The notes: generated by a model from the sequence alone, not told the origin. 7,699 nt of DNA from an uncultured Selenomonadales bacterium (GCA_937915725.1 CALGGV010000313.1:1-7699), one strand, 5' to 3'; positions 1 through 6,760 are shown, counted from the first letter of the stretch. Translations and numbers: made by a program.

Positions 1-347
1 TATATTTTTTAAATATAAGAAAATTTTTCATTGCGATTTTGGAAATTCTCAAAAACAAGGCTTTGATTCTTGACTAAATTTTTTATTTATATTTTTTAAA
101 TATAAGAAAATTTTTCATTGCGATTTTGGAAATTCTCAAAAATAAGGCTTTGATTCTTGACTAGATTTTTTATTTATATTTTTTAAATATAAGAAAATTT
201 TTCATTGTCTGATTGGAAATTCTCAAAAACAAGGCTTTGATTCTTGACTAGATTTTTTATTTATATTTTTTAAATATAAGAAAATTTTTCATTGTCGGCT
301 TAGAAATTCTCAAAAACAAGGCTTTGATTCTTGACTAAAATTTTTAT
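1..347. repeat. Four tandem copies of an 87-bp AT-rich unit with a variable 8-nt block
   Basis: Units begin at 1, 88, 175 and 262, an exact 87-bp period. The last copy breaks down at about 347, and the array may continue left of the window. Each unit starts with a 7-bp inverted repeat, TATATTT-ttt-AAATATA, and contains TCAAA/TTTGA arms around AACAAGGC and a TTGACT near its end. Outside one block the copies differ only at a few places: C to T at 143, A or G at unit offset 77, and T to A at 340. The block at unit offsets 34-41 reads CGATTTTG, CGATTTTG, TCTGATTG and TCGGCTTA (34-41, 121-128, 208-215, 295-302). I see no protein-coding potential and no good promoter inside the unit. The roughly 389 bases before the first gene hold only this array and the terminator. 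Function is unknown; iterons, a protein-binding array or a simple minisatellite are all possible. Confidence 0.95.
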
Positions 348-357
348 GCAAAATAAA

Positions 358-391
358 AACGTCGGAAAATTAATTCCGGCGTTATTTTTTT
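358..391. terminator. Bidirectional intrinsic terminator
   Basis: Arms AACGTCGGAA (358-367) and TTCCGGCGTT (374-383) form a 10-bp stem with one G-T wobble and a 6-nt AATTAA loop. A T-run (385-391) follows on the plus strand. On the minus strand the stem is followed by TTTTTATTTT. It sits immediately after the TAA stop (390-392) of the XpaC/TM2 gene, so it most likely ends the minus-strand rpe-to-xpaC transcription unit. It would also stop rightward transcription coming out of the 87-bp repeat array. Confidence 0.85.
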
Positions 392-1367
392 ATCTGCGGT
401 GATTTTTATCGTCCTTGATATACTGCTCATAAAAATCTTCGACGGGCATAAACAAATAGCGCACGCCCTCAATAAAACTTATCCACGTTGGTAAAGTTGT
501 CCAGAAAAACAAAAGGTACATTACACCCTGCAAAGTTTTACCTTGATAAAATTTGTGTGCGCCGAGTGAACCTAGAAAAATTGCCAGCGCAGATTGTACC
601 AATTTTTTTTGAATAATTTGCGGGCGTTCATTTTCGGGGAAAGTTTGTAATTCTTCATCTTCGTAACGAACGCGGCGGCGACTGCGCGGACTTCTTACGC
701 TGGGAATTGTACCGACGGGCAGATTTTTTAATTCAACGTTGCTTACTCCGCCTAAAGGTTGATTTAATAAATCTGTATCGATTCTAACATTGCCGTATTC
801 GTCAACTGCGCCAATGTCAACAGTTTTTTTTGTAATTCCTTCAGCGTCAAGTTGTTGTTGCATAACTTTTAATTCGGCGTCTGCAGAAATTATTTGGTCG
901 TTTAAGACGTGTTCAAATTGGTCGGCGTAAGCGTCATCAAGGGCAGAAAGTGTTAATTTCATACGTTCTTTTAAATCTCTAATGCGGTCGGTTGAAAGTT
1001 CAGTTTCTTCCAATTCTTGATACTGCTTGACGATTTTAACTGCACGATCTTGATAATAATCGATAAATTTGTAAGCAAGCGGGATTCTTTCGGGATTTTT
1101 TTCAAGATTAGCCAAAAGTTTTTTAGCAACGCGCTGCATTCTTGCAAGTTGCGTCGAAAGTTCTCTGTCGGAAATATTTTTGCGTGCGGATTCAATGAAT
1201 TTATAATCGTCCATTGCCTTATCAAAATTTTCCTGCAGATATTCCGCTCTATCTTCCTCAAGTTCTTCTAAATCGAGTTGAGGAGTTTTATTTTTTTGCC
1301 AATCCCAAAACGCCTTGCCTCCAAATATCACTGCAACTGTTGCCAACATTACTAATAGATAATCCAT
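390..1367 (-). CDS. XpaC-like membrane protein with C-terminal TM2 domain
   Basis: A 325-residue protein. Residues 3-21 form an N-terminal membrane anchor. Residues about 48-176 are a charged, helical region matching the XpaC family, annotated as 5-bromo-4-chloroindolyl phosphate hydrolysis protein, with the typical helix pattern around NPERIPLAYKFIDYYQDRAV and LSALDDAYADQFEHVLND. After a linker with an Arg-rich patch (225-234, SPRSRRRVR) comes a TM2 domain at about 252-308, with the signature FLGSLGAHKFYQGKTLQG and two predicted membrane helices. The ATG is preceded by GGGAG with an 8-nt gap. The gene is the last of the minus-strand run, 46 bp after the PHP gene, and is followed by a strong terminator. 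XpaC proteins often sit beside TelA-type toxic-anion-resistance genes; none is visible here. The biochemical role of the family is poorly defined, so a cell-envelope function is inference. Confidence 0.85.
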   Translation of the reverse strand: MDYLLVMLATVAVIFGGKAFWDWQKNKTPQLDLEELEEDRAEYLQENFDKAMDDYKFIESARKNISDRELSTQLARMQRVAKKLLANLEKNPERIPLAYKFIDYYQDRAVKIVKQYQELEETELSTDRIRDLKERMKLTLSALDDAYADQFEHVLNDQIISADAELKVMQQQLDAEGITKKTVDIGAVDEYGNVRIDTDLLNQPLGGVSNVELKNLPVGTIPSVRSPRSRRRVRYEDEELQTFPENERPQIIQKKLVQSALAIFLGSLGAHKFYQGKTLQGVMYLLFFWTTLPTWISFIEGVRYLFMPVEDFYEQYIKDDKNHRR

Positions 1368-1395
1368 TGAAATTTCTCCCTTCGGTCGAAATTTA

Positions 1396-1430
1396 GGGGC
1401 TAAGGGATAAAGACTAAAAACTGGGGGAAA
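1396..1430. repeat. Degenerate G-rich heptanucleotide repeat at the PHP gene end
   Basis: On the plus strand successive 7-mers read GGGGCTA, AGGGATA, AAGACTA, AAAACTG, GGGGAAA, roughly RRGRCTA. The tract overlaps the last codons and TAG stop (1414-1416) of the minus-strand PHP gene and fills most of the gap before the XpaC gene. The nine bases TTAGGGGCT at 1393-1401 recur exactly at 7022-7030. Confidence 0.55.
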
Positions 1431-2184
1431 ATTTTCTGTTCCCTGTAAAATTTACCGGCTTTAAGTTTAATTTTTGAGCAAATTTTAAAGCAACGTCAAA
1501 ATTAGCCCCTACAGCCTCTACAACGTGTGCATCTGAGCCAATCGTGATAAATTCCCCGCCAAATTCTTTGTAACGCTTGTAGACGCTCTCAAGCCCCGTT
1601 ACGGCGATGTTGCTATTTAATCGCCGCGTGTTCAATTCTAAAATTTTTCCGCGTTCCACAATTATTTTCAAAACTTCGTCAATTTCCGGCTTAAAAATTT
1701 CGTATTCAATTTCGGAGTTTTTGTACGGCGCAGTTCTGCAAATATAATCAATGTGCCCCAAAACGTCAAAATCTGCAACTGCAACTTCTTCAGCCATTAC
1801 GGTAAAATATTTTCGATACGCAGTCAATTTATCCTTGTCAGCAAAAAATTCCGGATTGTAAATATCAATATCGTCTACAACGTGAATTGAACCAATTACT
1901 AAATCAAAATTTGCCTGTTCAAGAAATTTTTTATTTTGCTCTCGCGCAGAGTTCCTCAAACCAATTTCGACGCCGAGTTTAACTTTTTCACTGCGAAATT
2001 TTTTGTATTCATTCATATAATTGACAGCGTTAAAAGTAAAATCTAAATCGCCGGGCAAATTATAATCGTAGTGCTCGGTAAAAATTATTCCCAAATTTAA
2101 ACTTTCAGCGCGGGAAATTGCATCTTCTGCCAACATTTCTGAATCAGCTGAAAATTTTGTGTGACTGTGACTGTCAAAAATCAT
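1414..2184 (-). CDS. PHP-domain phosphoesterase, histidinol-phosphatase (HisJ) family
   Basis: A 256-residue cytoplasmic protein with a complete PHP (polymerase and histidinol phosphatase) metal site. The ligands visible are motif I DSHSH (D4, H6, H8), D14, E37-H38 in FTEHYD, E73 in GVEIG, H101 in IGSIHVVDD, H144 in GHIDY, and D218 and H220 in GSDAH. Length and motif order fit the HisJ family, which hydrolyses L-histidinol phosphate to L-histidinol with bound divalent metals. No his gene is nearby, so the substrate could be another phosphoester. The gene starts 20 bp after the glycosyltransferase-like gene. Its ribosome site is weak (GGGGCGATTAA before ATG), so translation may depend on upstream ribosomes. 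The last codons and the stop lie inside a G-rich heptad tract, so the extreme C-terminus may be recently altered. Confidence 0.85.
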   Translation of the reverse strand: MIFDSHSHTKFSADSEMLAEDAISRAESLNLGIIFTEHYDYNLPGDLDFTFNAVNYMNEYKKFRSEKVKLGVEIGLRNSAREQNKKFLEQANFDLVIGSIHVVDDIDIYNPEFFADKDKLTAYRKYFTVMAEEVAVADFDVLGHIDYICRTAPYKNSEIEYEIFKPEIDEVLKIIVERGKILELNTRRLNSNIAVTGLESVYKRYKEFGGEFITIGSDAHVVEAVGANFDVALKFAQKLNLKPVNFTGNRKFSPSF

Positions 2185-2204
2185 TTAATCGCCCCAATTT
2201 TTTA

Positions 2205-3524
2205 TTAATCAGCGTTTAAAGCTTTTTCGTAAGCCTTTAAAGCCTCATCTTTTTTTCCAAATTCACGATAAATTTCAGCTTGCTTGAAATAAAAATCTTT
2301 GTCAAATTTTAAATTGCAAGTTTCAAAACGTTTGAAATAATCTAGGCAAAGTCTTTTATCCTCTTGCTCATAGACAATATTTATTACATCTCTAAAAACT
2401 TTAGCTATATAAGTTCTAAACGAGCCGTTTACCGCTTGAATATTTTTTTCCGCTTTAAGGAAAAGTTCACAGAGATTTTTTGCTTGCTTAAGGCTGATAT
2501 TGGCAAAATTTTTAGCTAAAACTTTTTGAATCGCCAAAAATAACATTTCCGCATCAGATTCATATTTTTGAGCAATAAGTTCATCCAGTTTCAAAAATTT
2601 ATCGCAGTACAATTTTAATTTTGGTTTGTCGAAAAAAACATAGTTCATAAAGTATTGAGTAGCCGCGCTCCAATTTTTCCGCTGAACTAAATAAAAAGTT
2701 TGGTCTATCGCACTGTGAATATCAGTAAAATTTTCATTTGGCTGTAAACTTTGTTCGCGGTAAATTCTATCTACAATTTGATTTATAGAATTATGTCTAT
2801 CGTATTGATGAAGAACTGCCGGAACTTCGCTATTTGGATATACAATTTTTTCTCCGGAAATTTTAAAACTTTGCAAAATTCCTAATGTAAAGATTTTTCC
2901 GCTATGGACGCTACTTTCAATAAAATTTTCAATAGGAAAAAGTTTATTGTGAATAAGATAATTAAGCGTTGCTTGATCACTGCCCCACATAGTGTTTTGT
3001 TTTAAAAATTTAATCATATTATCAAAAAGCATAGTCATTTCTGCGCGAGAGCCGTAGATTGTTCCTGCGCAAATGATGGGGTTATTTTTAATTTTGTGAT
3101 ATTCATTTTCGCCGAAAAATTGTACGAGCCAGCTTGTATTTACAATTTCATTTTTAATAAGTTCAGATTCTGTAGCACAAAGTAAAAAGTCTTTATACTG
3201 CGTATAAAACGAAAATAAATCTTCCTGAAAAATTACATCTCTAGTATCAGTAATAAAAATTCTTTCGTATTCGGTGTGACTGTCTAAAAAATTTTTATAC
3301 ATAAAAAAACGGGCACAAACTATTGACATAGACTCTAAATTTTCAGGAATGGGTTGAATCCGAATACTTCCATATTTCGACAAACATTTCAAAGTAAAAC
3401 TTGAGAATCCATCTGCAAACAAAACTAAATCCGCGTTAGGACAATTTTTTCTTAAAGAAATAACGAATGGCTCAATGTCATGCCAACTGTAGCCTGTGGC
3501 GACGCCCATTACTAGATTTTTCAT
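2205..3524 (-). CDS. Glycosyltransferase-like protein with C-terminal TPR
   Basis: A 439-residue protein. The N-terminal part (about 1-250) looks like a GT-A-type nucleotide-sugar transferase. It starts with a beta strand and SLRKNCPNADLVLFADG (23-39), followed by an acidic site, RIFITDTRDVIFQEDLF (D93, D96), like the metal-binding DxD region. It then has NPIICAGTIYGS (149-159), WGSDQATLNYL (180-190) and VLHQYDRH (237-244). No signal peptide or membrane segment is seen. The middle is helical and unassigned. Residues 408-438 match a tetratricopeptide repeat ending in GKKDEALKAYEKALN. The ATG lies 3 nt after the rpe stop, with its GAGGA site inside the last rpe codons, so the two are probably translationally coupled. 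Donor and acceptor cannot be read from the sequence; a surface glycan or protein glycosylation role is inference. Confidence 0.65.
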   Translation of the reverse strand: MKNLVMGVATGYSWHDIEPFVISLRKNCPNADLVLFADGFSSFTLKCLSKYGSIRIQPIPENLESMSIVCARFFMYKNFLDSHTEYERIFITDTRDVIFQEDLFSFYTQYKDFLLCATESELIKNEIVNTSWLVQFFGENEYHKIKNNPIICAGTIYGSRAEMTMLFDNMIKFLKQNTMWGSDQATLNYLIHNKLFPIENFIESSVHSGKIFTLGILQSFKISGEKIVYPNSEVPAVLHQYDRHNSINQIVDRIYREQSLQPNENFTDIHSAIDQTFYLVQRKNWSAATQYFMNYVFFDKPKLKLYCDKFLKLDELIAQKYESDAEMLFLAIQKVLAKNFANISLKQAKNLCELFLKAEKNIQAVNGSFRTYIAKVFRDVINIVYEQEDKRLCLDYFKRFETCNLKFDKDFYFKQAEIYREFGKKDEALKAYEKALNAD

Positions 3525-3527
3525 TGC

Positions 3528-4211
3528 TTAATCCTCGTGGTGATGGTGGTGATGATGAATTTCCTTGCCGCGAATATCTTTAATCGCCTGTGCAACGTCA
3601 GCCGCGCCGTAAATTGCCGAACCTGCAACTAAAATATTTGCGCCCGCCTCTCGTACAAGCACGGAAGTTTCAGCGTTAATTCCGCCGTCAACTTGAATAT
3701 CGCATTCTGTTTCCATTTCTTCAATCATATGATAAAGCATGTGAATTTTGCCAAGCATTGAATCGATAAATTTTTGTCCCGCGTAACCTGGATTTACCGT
3801 CATAATTAAAATCATATCTGCGTCTTCAATAAGTTCCTCAACCATTGAAAGGGAAGTTCCGGGATTTAAAGCAACGCCGGCTTTGCAGCCCAATTCGTGA
3901 ATTTGCTGAATGATTCTGTGTGGGTGTTTTGCCGTCTCAACGTGAAAAGTTATAATATCTGCGCCCGCGTCTGCGAAAGATTTTATCTGCGTTTCAGGGT
4001 GTTCAACCATTAAATGTACGTCAAAAATTATATCTGAAACTTTGCGCAAAGATTTTACAACCGGCGCGCCTATTGTAATTTCCGGTACAAAAGTTCCGTC
4101 CATTACGTCAATATGAATGTATTCTGCGCCCGCCTCCTTTACTTTTTTTAATTCGTCTGCCAAATTTGAGAAGTCCGCCGAAAGTATCGACGGCGCAATT
4201 TTTGTTGACAT
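3528..4211 (-). CDS. rpe: Ribulose-phosphate 3-epimerase with polyhistidine tail
   Basis: Interconverts D-ribulose 5-phosphate and D-xylulose 5-phosphate in the pentose phosphate pathway, in the cytoplasm. The 227-residue protein shows the full (beta/alpha)8 signature. It has IAPSILSADF (5-14), HIDVMDGTFVP (33-43), DVHLMVEHP (64-72), GVALNPGTS (112-120), VNPGYAGQKF (139-148), VDGGIN (174-179) and VAGSAIYG. Metal and catalytic residues H33, D35, H66 and D175 are present. The start is the ATG at 4209-4211, 7 nt after AAAGGAGT. An upstream in-frame ATG (4227-4229) would place that ribosome site inside the gene, so it is rejected. The protein ends in EIHHHHHHHED; the seven consecutive histidines, encoded by mixed CAT and CAC codons, are an unusual extension past the normal family end. 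This is the first gene of the four-gene minus-strand run. Confidence 0.96.
   Translation of the reverse strand: MSTKIAPSILSADFSNLADELKKVKEAGAEYIHIDVMDGTFVPEITIGAPVVKSLRKVSDIIFDVHLMVEHPETQIKSFADAGADIITFHVETAKHPHRIIQQIHELGCKAGVALNPGTSLSMVEELIEDADMILIMTVNPGYAGQKFIDSMLGKIHMLYHMIEEMETECDIQVDGGINAETSVLVREAGANILVAGSAIYGAADVAQAIKDIRGKEIHHHHHHHED
3532..3536 (-). promoter_or_regulatory. Ribosome site for the glycosyltransferase gene inside the rpe tail
   Basis: On the minus strand GAGGA lies 7 nt before the ATG at 3522-3524. It is formed by the last two sense codons of rpe (GAG GAT), directly after the histidine codons. With only 3 nt between stop and start, this favours coupling of the two genes. Confidence 0.7.
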
Positions 4212-4368
4212 TTTTTTTACTCCTTTCATTTTTTTATTTATTGTTTCTTTATCTAATACGGCTTTTTTTTCTTTAGAAGAAAGAAACGCTTGGCAAAGAA
4301 AGAATCGCCGGCATTTGAAAATTCTTTCAAAAAATTTTAGCGCATCTTGTCCCGGTTAGTCTTAAATT
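4212..4368 (-). other. Gap between the transporter and rpe, with ribosome site and inverted repeat
   Basis: This 157-bp gap separates the transporter stop from the rpe start. Next to rpe is a strong ribosome site, AAAGGAGT on the minus strand (4219-4226). GAAAGAAT (4298-4305) and ATTCTTTC (4321-4328) form an 8-bp inverted repeat around a 15-nt loop holding GCCGGC. Only a short T-run follows on the minus strand, so it is at best a weak terminator for the transporter. I found no convincing -35/-10 pair for rpe here. It is therefore undecided whether rpe has its own promoter or is read from the transporter promoter. Confidence 0.4.
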
Positions 4369-5730
4369 TCAAACTCTTGAAGGTGTCGCCGCAACAGATT
4401 CAATTTCCTCAAGTGATTTTTGTTTACTTTCAATTCCTAAGCCAAGTACAATCGCCGAAATTAAAACGAATACCGATGCAAACATTGCAAAAATCCAATT
4501 CATTTCCACGCCATTTGCCAAAAGTACACCGACCAACATTGGAGCTAACATTCCGCCAATTCTGCCAAAACCTGCCGCCCAGCCCGCGCCTAATGCACGA
4601 ATTGAAGTCGGATAAAGTTCCGGCGTGTATGTGTAAATGACGCCCCACGCGCCCAAATTAAAGAAACTCATTGCCGCGCCCCACATTAATAATTCTGTAG
4701 GATCTGCCGCGTTGCCAAAAAAGTAACTGCACACGCCCGACATTAACAAAAACAGCGATAAAGTATATCTGCGCCCGATAACGTCAACAAGCCACGCCGC
4801 CGCATAATAGCCCGGCAACTGCGCGAGCGTCATTACCAAAACATATTCAAAAGTTTTTACAACTGCAAAGCCCTGCGCGAATACGATTGAAGGCAACCAC
4901 ATAAAAATTCCATAATAACTATAAACAATTCCAAACCACGCCAGCCAAAGCATAATCGTCCGCGTGCGAAATTGCGCCGACCATAAACTTGAAAATTTCG
5001 GCTGTGCAGTTTTTTCAGAGCTTAATTCAGCCGTGCTTAATTTTTCAGCGAAAGGTTTACTTACTACGCCTAATTTTTTTTCAAGCATTAAGATTATTTC
5101 TTTTGCCTCGTCAATCCTATTTTTGGAAATTAAATATCGTACCGACTCCGGCATATGCAGGCGAATTAAAAATACATAAACCGCCGGAAGTGCACCAATC
5201 CAAAAAGCAATTTGCCAGCCGAATTTTGGAATTAATAAGTAAGAAATGCAAGCCGCCACAAGCCAGCCTATTCCCCAAAAACTTTCAAGCAAAACTATAA
5301 ATCTGCCGCGTAAATGTGAAGGCGCGTATTCACTCATTAAAGTTGCTGCAACCGGCAATTCTCCGCCTAAACCAAATCCTACCAAAAATCTAAAAAATAG
5401 TAAACTTTCATAACTCCACGCAACCGCACAAAGTCCGGTTGATACACTGTACAAAATTACCGTTGCCGCAAAAACATTTTTTCTACCAATTTTATCAGCA
5501 ACAGTTCCCGCCAAAACTGCGCCTAACGCCATACCAATTAAGCCGATACTTCCTATCCAGCCAACTTGCTCCGGCGTCAAGCCCCATTCTTTCGCCAATA
5601 CCGGCAATACAAATGAAATTAATCCCGTGTCCATTGAATCGAACAACCAGCCCAAGCCCGTTACAACCAACAATTTGTAATGAAATGAACCTACGGGCAA
5701 ATTTTCAAGCCGCTCCAATATCAATTTCAC
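4369..5730 (-). CDS. niaP: Major facilitator superfamily transporter, NiaP-like
   Basis: A 453-residue inner-membrane protein with about 12 predicted helices and a cytoplasmic central loop rich in charge (about 205-245). Family marks include GLGWLFDSMDTGLISF in helix 1 (25-40), motif A GTVADKIGRKN (75-85), RFLVGFGLGGELPVA (114-128), RGRFIVLLESFWGIGWL (141-157), PESVRYL (194-200), and the repeated motif A form DVIGRR in the second half. These resemble the NiaP/YceI group, proton-linked transporters assigned to niacin uptake. Related organic-acid or sugar MFS proteins are close, so the substrate is only a likely call. The start is uncertain: the GTG at 5728-5730 is only 3 nt from the AGGAG site, whereas the in-frame TTG at 5722-5724 is 9 nt away and fits better, removing two residues. 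It is transcribed divergently from the AAA gene under a good promoter. Confidence 0.8.
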   Translation of the reverse strand: MKLILERLENLPVGSFHYKLLVVTGLGWLFDSMDTGLISFVLPVLAKEWGLTPEQVGWIGSIGLIGMALGAVLAGTVADKIGRKNVFAATVILYSVSTGLCAVAWSYESLLFFRFLVGFGLGGELPVAATLMSEYAPSHLRGRFIVLLESFWGIGWLVAACISYLLIPKFGWQIAFWIGALPAVYVFLIRLHMPESVRYLISKNRIDEAKEIILMLEKKLGVVSKPFAEKLSTAELSSEKTAQPKFSSLWSAQFRTRTIMLWLAWFGIVYSYYGIFMWLPSIVFAQGFAVVKTFEYVLVMTLAQLPGYYAAAWLVDVIGRRYTLSLFLLMSGVCSYFFGNAADPTELLMWGAAMSFFNLGAWGVIYTYTPELYPTSIRALGAGWAAGFGRIGGMLAPMLVGVLLANGVEMNWIFAMFASVFVLISAIVLGLGIESKQKSLEEIESVAATPSRV

Positions 5731-5771
5731 TCACTCCTCAAATATCAACAAAAAGTTTATACCGCCGTTGT

Positions 5772-5800
5772 TTTATATCAAATATTGTTGATTTAGTCAA
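5772..5800 (-). promoter_or_regulatory. Promoter of the NiaP-like transporter
   Basis: On the minus strand TTGACT (5795-5800) is followed after exactly 17 nt by TATAAA (5772-5777), which is preceded by an extended -10 TGA. This is the best sigma-A-type promoter in the window. Transcription would begin near 5765, leaving a leader of about 35 nt that contains the AGGAG site (5734-5738). Confidence 0.75.
5777..5792. promoter_or_regulatory. Candidate operator shared by two divergent promoters
   Basis: ATCAAATATTGTTGAT carries inverted half-sites ATCAA and TTGAT with a 6-nt centre. It fills most of the spacer of the transporter promoter and overlaps the -35 of the AAA promoter. A further ATCAACAA at 5744-5751 is the exact reverse complement of TTGTTGAT at 5785-5792 and lies in the transporter leader. 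Placement fits a repressor acting on both genes. I cannot name the regulator; NiaR is a natural candidate for a niaP gene but the site was not matched to a known motif. Confidence 0.45.
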
Positions 5801-5813
5801 TAAATGCTAAAAT
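5785..5813 (+). promoter_or_regulatory. Promoter of the AAA ATPase gene
   Basis: TTGTTG (5785-5790), a 17-nt spacer, and TAAAAT (5808-5813) with an extended -10 TGC. The -35 is poor (3 of 6) but the extended -10 compensates. Initiation near 5820 would give a leader of only about 12 nt carrying the GGGGTGAT ribosome site. It overlaps the divergent transporter promoter. Confidence 0.6.
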
Positions 5814-5831
5814 AAAAAACGGGGTGATTTT

Positions 5832-6746
5832 ATGCCAATGGAAAAAAAATCTGACAAACCTAAAAAAACTGAAGAAGAAAATATTTTTATTCCGGAAGAG
5901 CCGCGTTACAGCCTAGACGATATTATTTTAACACAATCTACAAAAAATCAAATATTGGACGTGGCAACTTATGCCGAAAATTCGCAATTAGTTTTTGAAA
6001 TTTGGGGATTCAACAAAACTCATAAGTATTCAAAGCGCGTTGGAATAAATTTATACGGCGCGCCCGGCACGGGTAAAACTATGGCGGCGCACGCTATCGC
6101 TAAACAACTCGGCAAAAAAATTTTAATCGTCAACTACGCAGATATTGAATCAAAATATGTTGGAGAAACTCCAAAAAATATCAGAAAAGCATTTGAGGCG
6201 GCGAAAAATTCCGGCAGTATTTTATTTTTCGATGAGGCAGACGCAATTCTAAGCAAGCGCGTTACAAATATGACACAAGCTGTTGACGTCAGCGTGAATC
6301 AGACGCGCTCGGTTATGTTAATGCTTATGAATGAATATCAAGATTTTATTATTTTCGCCACAAATTTTATTTCCAATTTCGACCCCGCTTTTATGCGCCG
6401 AATTTCCGTACACGTGAAATTTGAATTGCCGGATTATGAATGCAGAAAAAAACTTTGGAAAATGTACATTCCCGCCGAATTTGCCGCGCAATTTGAAAAT
6501 CTTGACATTGACGAACTTGCAAAAAAATATGACGGTTTAAGCGGCAGTGATATTTCTAACGCCGTCCTTAACGCCGCCTTTAAAGCCGCCCGCCTTGTTC
6601 CTGATGGCAACGTTCAAAACGCCGCCCTTAAAGTAAAATATAAAGCCTCCTACGCCAATTCTAACAAACTTGACAAGAAAATTTTATTTGAGGCTGTGGA
6701 AAATATTTTGGAAAGTAAGCGGGCTAATTTAGGCAGTAGGCAGTAG
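5832..6746 (+). CDS. Stand-alone classical AAA ATPase
   Basis: A 304-residue protein that is nearly a bare AAA module. Walker A is GAPGTGKT (76-83). A pore-loop-like KYVGET (108-113) with aromatic Y109 follows, then Walker B ILFFDEAD (130-137). Next come sensor 1 ATN (N178), SRH arginines in FDPAFMRR (R189, R190) and the sensor-2 region GLSGSDI (235-241). These place it in the classical AAA group (FtsH/Vps4/Cdc48 type), hexameric ring ATPases that thread or remodel proteins. The short Lys- and Glu-rich N-terminus (1-25) has no membrane segment, and there is no protease domain, so substrate choice must come from a partner. It starts at ATG after GGGGTGAT; an ATG two codons later is possible. 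Its end (GSRQ-stop) is supplied by a heptad repeat. The small CxxCxxCC gene starts 15 nt after the stop, so the two likely share an mRNA. Confidence 0.85.
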   Translation: MPMEKKSDKPKKTEEENIFIPEEPRYSLDDIILTQSTKNQILDVATYAENSQLVFEIWGFNKTHKYSKRVGINLYGAPGTGKTMAAHAIAKQLGKKILIVNYADIESKYVGETPKNIRKAFEAAKNSGSILFFDEADAILSKRVTNMTQAVDVSVNQTRSVMLMLMNEYQDFIIFATNFISNFDPAFMRRISVHVKFELPDYECRKKLWKMYIPAEFAAQFENLDIDELAKKYDGLSGSDISNAVLNAAFKAARLVPDGNVQNAALKVKYKASYANSNKLDKKILFEAVENILESKRANLGSRQ

Positions 6747-6760
6747 GCAAGAGGCAGTAG
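6732..6760 (+). repeat. Heptanucleotide tandem repeat between the AAA and YkgJ-like genes
   Basis: Four 7-mers in a row, GGCAGTA, GGCAGTA, GGCAAGA, GGCAGTA, plus a trailing G. The tract encodes the last AAA residues and its TAG stop (6744-6746). The variant third unit creates AAGAGG (6749-6754), which sits 7 nt before the next ATG and is the only visible ribosome site for that gene. Confidence 0.85.

Noticed and set aside
1..347. CRISPR array
   Set aside because: The repeated part is about 79 of 87 bases and the differing part only 8, two copies sharing it. There are no spacers of 25-45 nt and no cas gene.
331..359. Rightward promoter at the end of the array (TTGACT, 17 nt, TAAAAA)
   Set aside because: The -10 is poor and overlaps the terminator stem, which would stop transcription at once; the other copies lack the spacing.
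3540..3560. Engineered His-tag, suggesting vector sequence
   Set aside because: Mixed codons, natural residues ED after the histidines, native operon spacing and no vector sequence nearby make an artificial tag unlikely.
4227..4229. Upstream ATG of rpe giving a 233-residue protein
   Set aside because: It would put the strong AAAGGAGT site inside the coding region and adds six residues not typical of the family; the ATG at 4209-4211 is correctly spaced.
4298..4328. Inverted repeat as a strong terminator of the transporter gene
   Set aside because: Stem is AT-rich with a 15-nt loop and only a short T-run on the minus strand, so it is noted within the gap entry and not called a terminator.
4117..4359. 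Plus-strand reading frame antisense to the rpe start and its leader
   Set aside because: It is the shadow of rpe plus intergenic DNA, has no ribosome site and no recognisable family.
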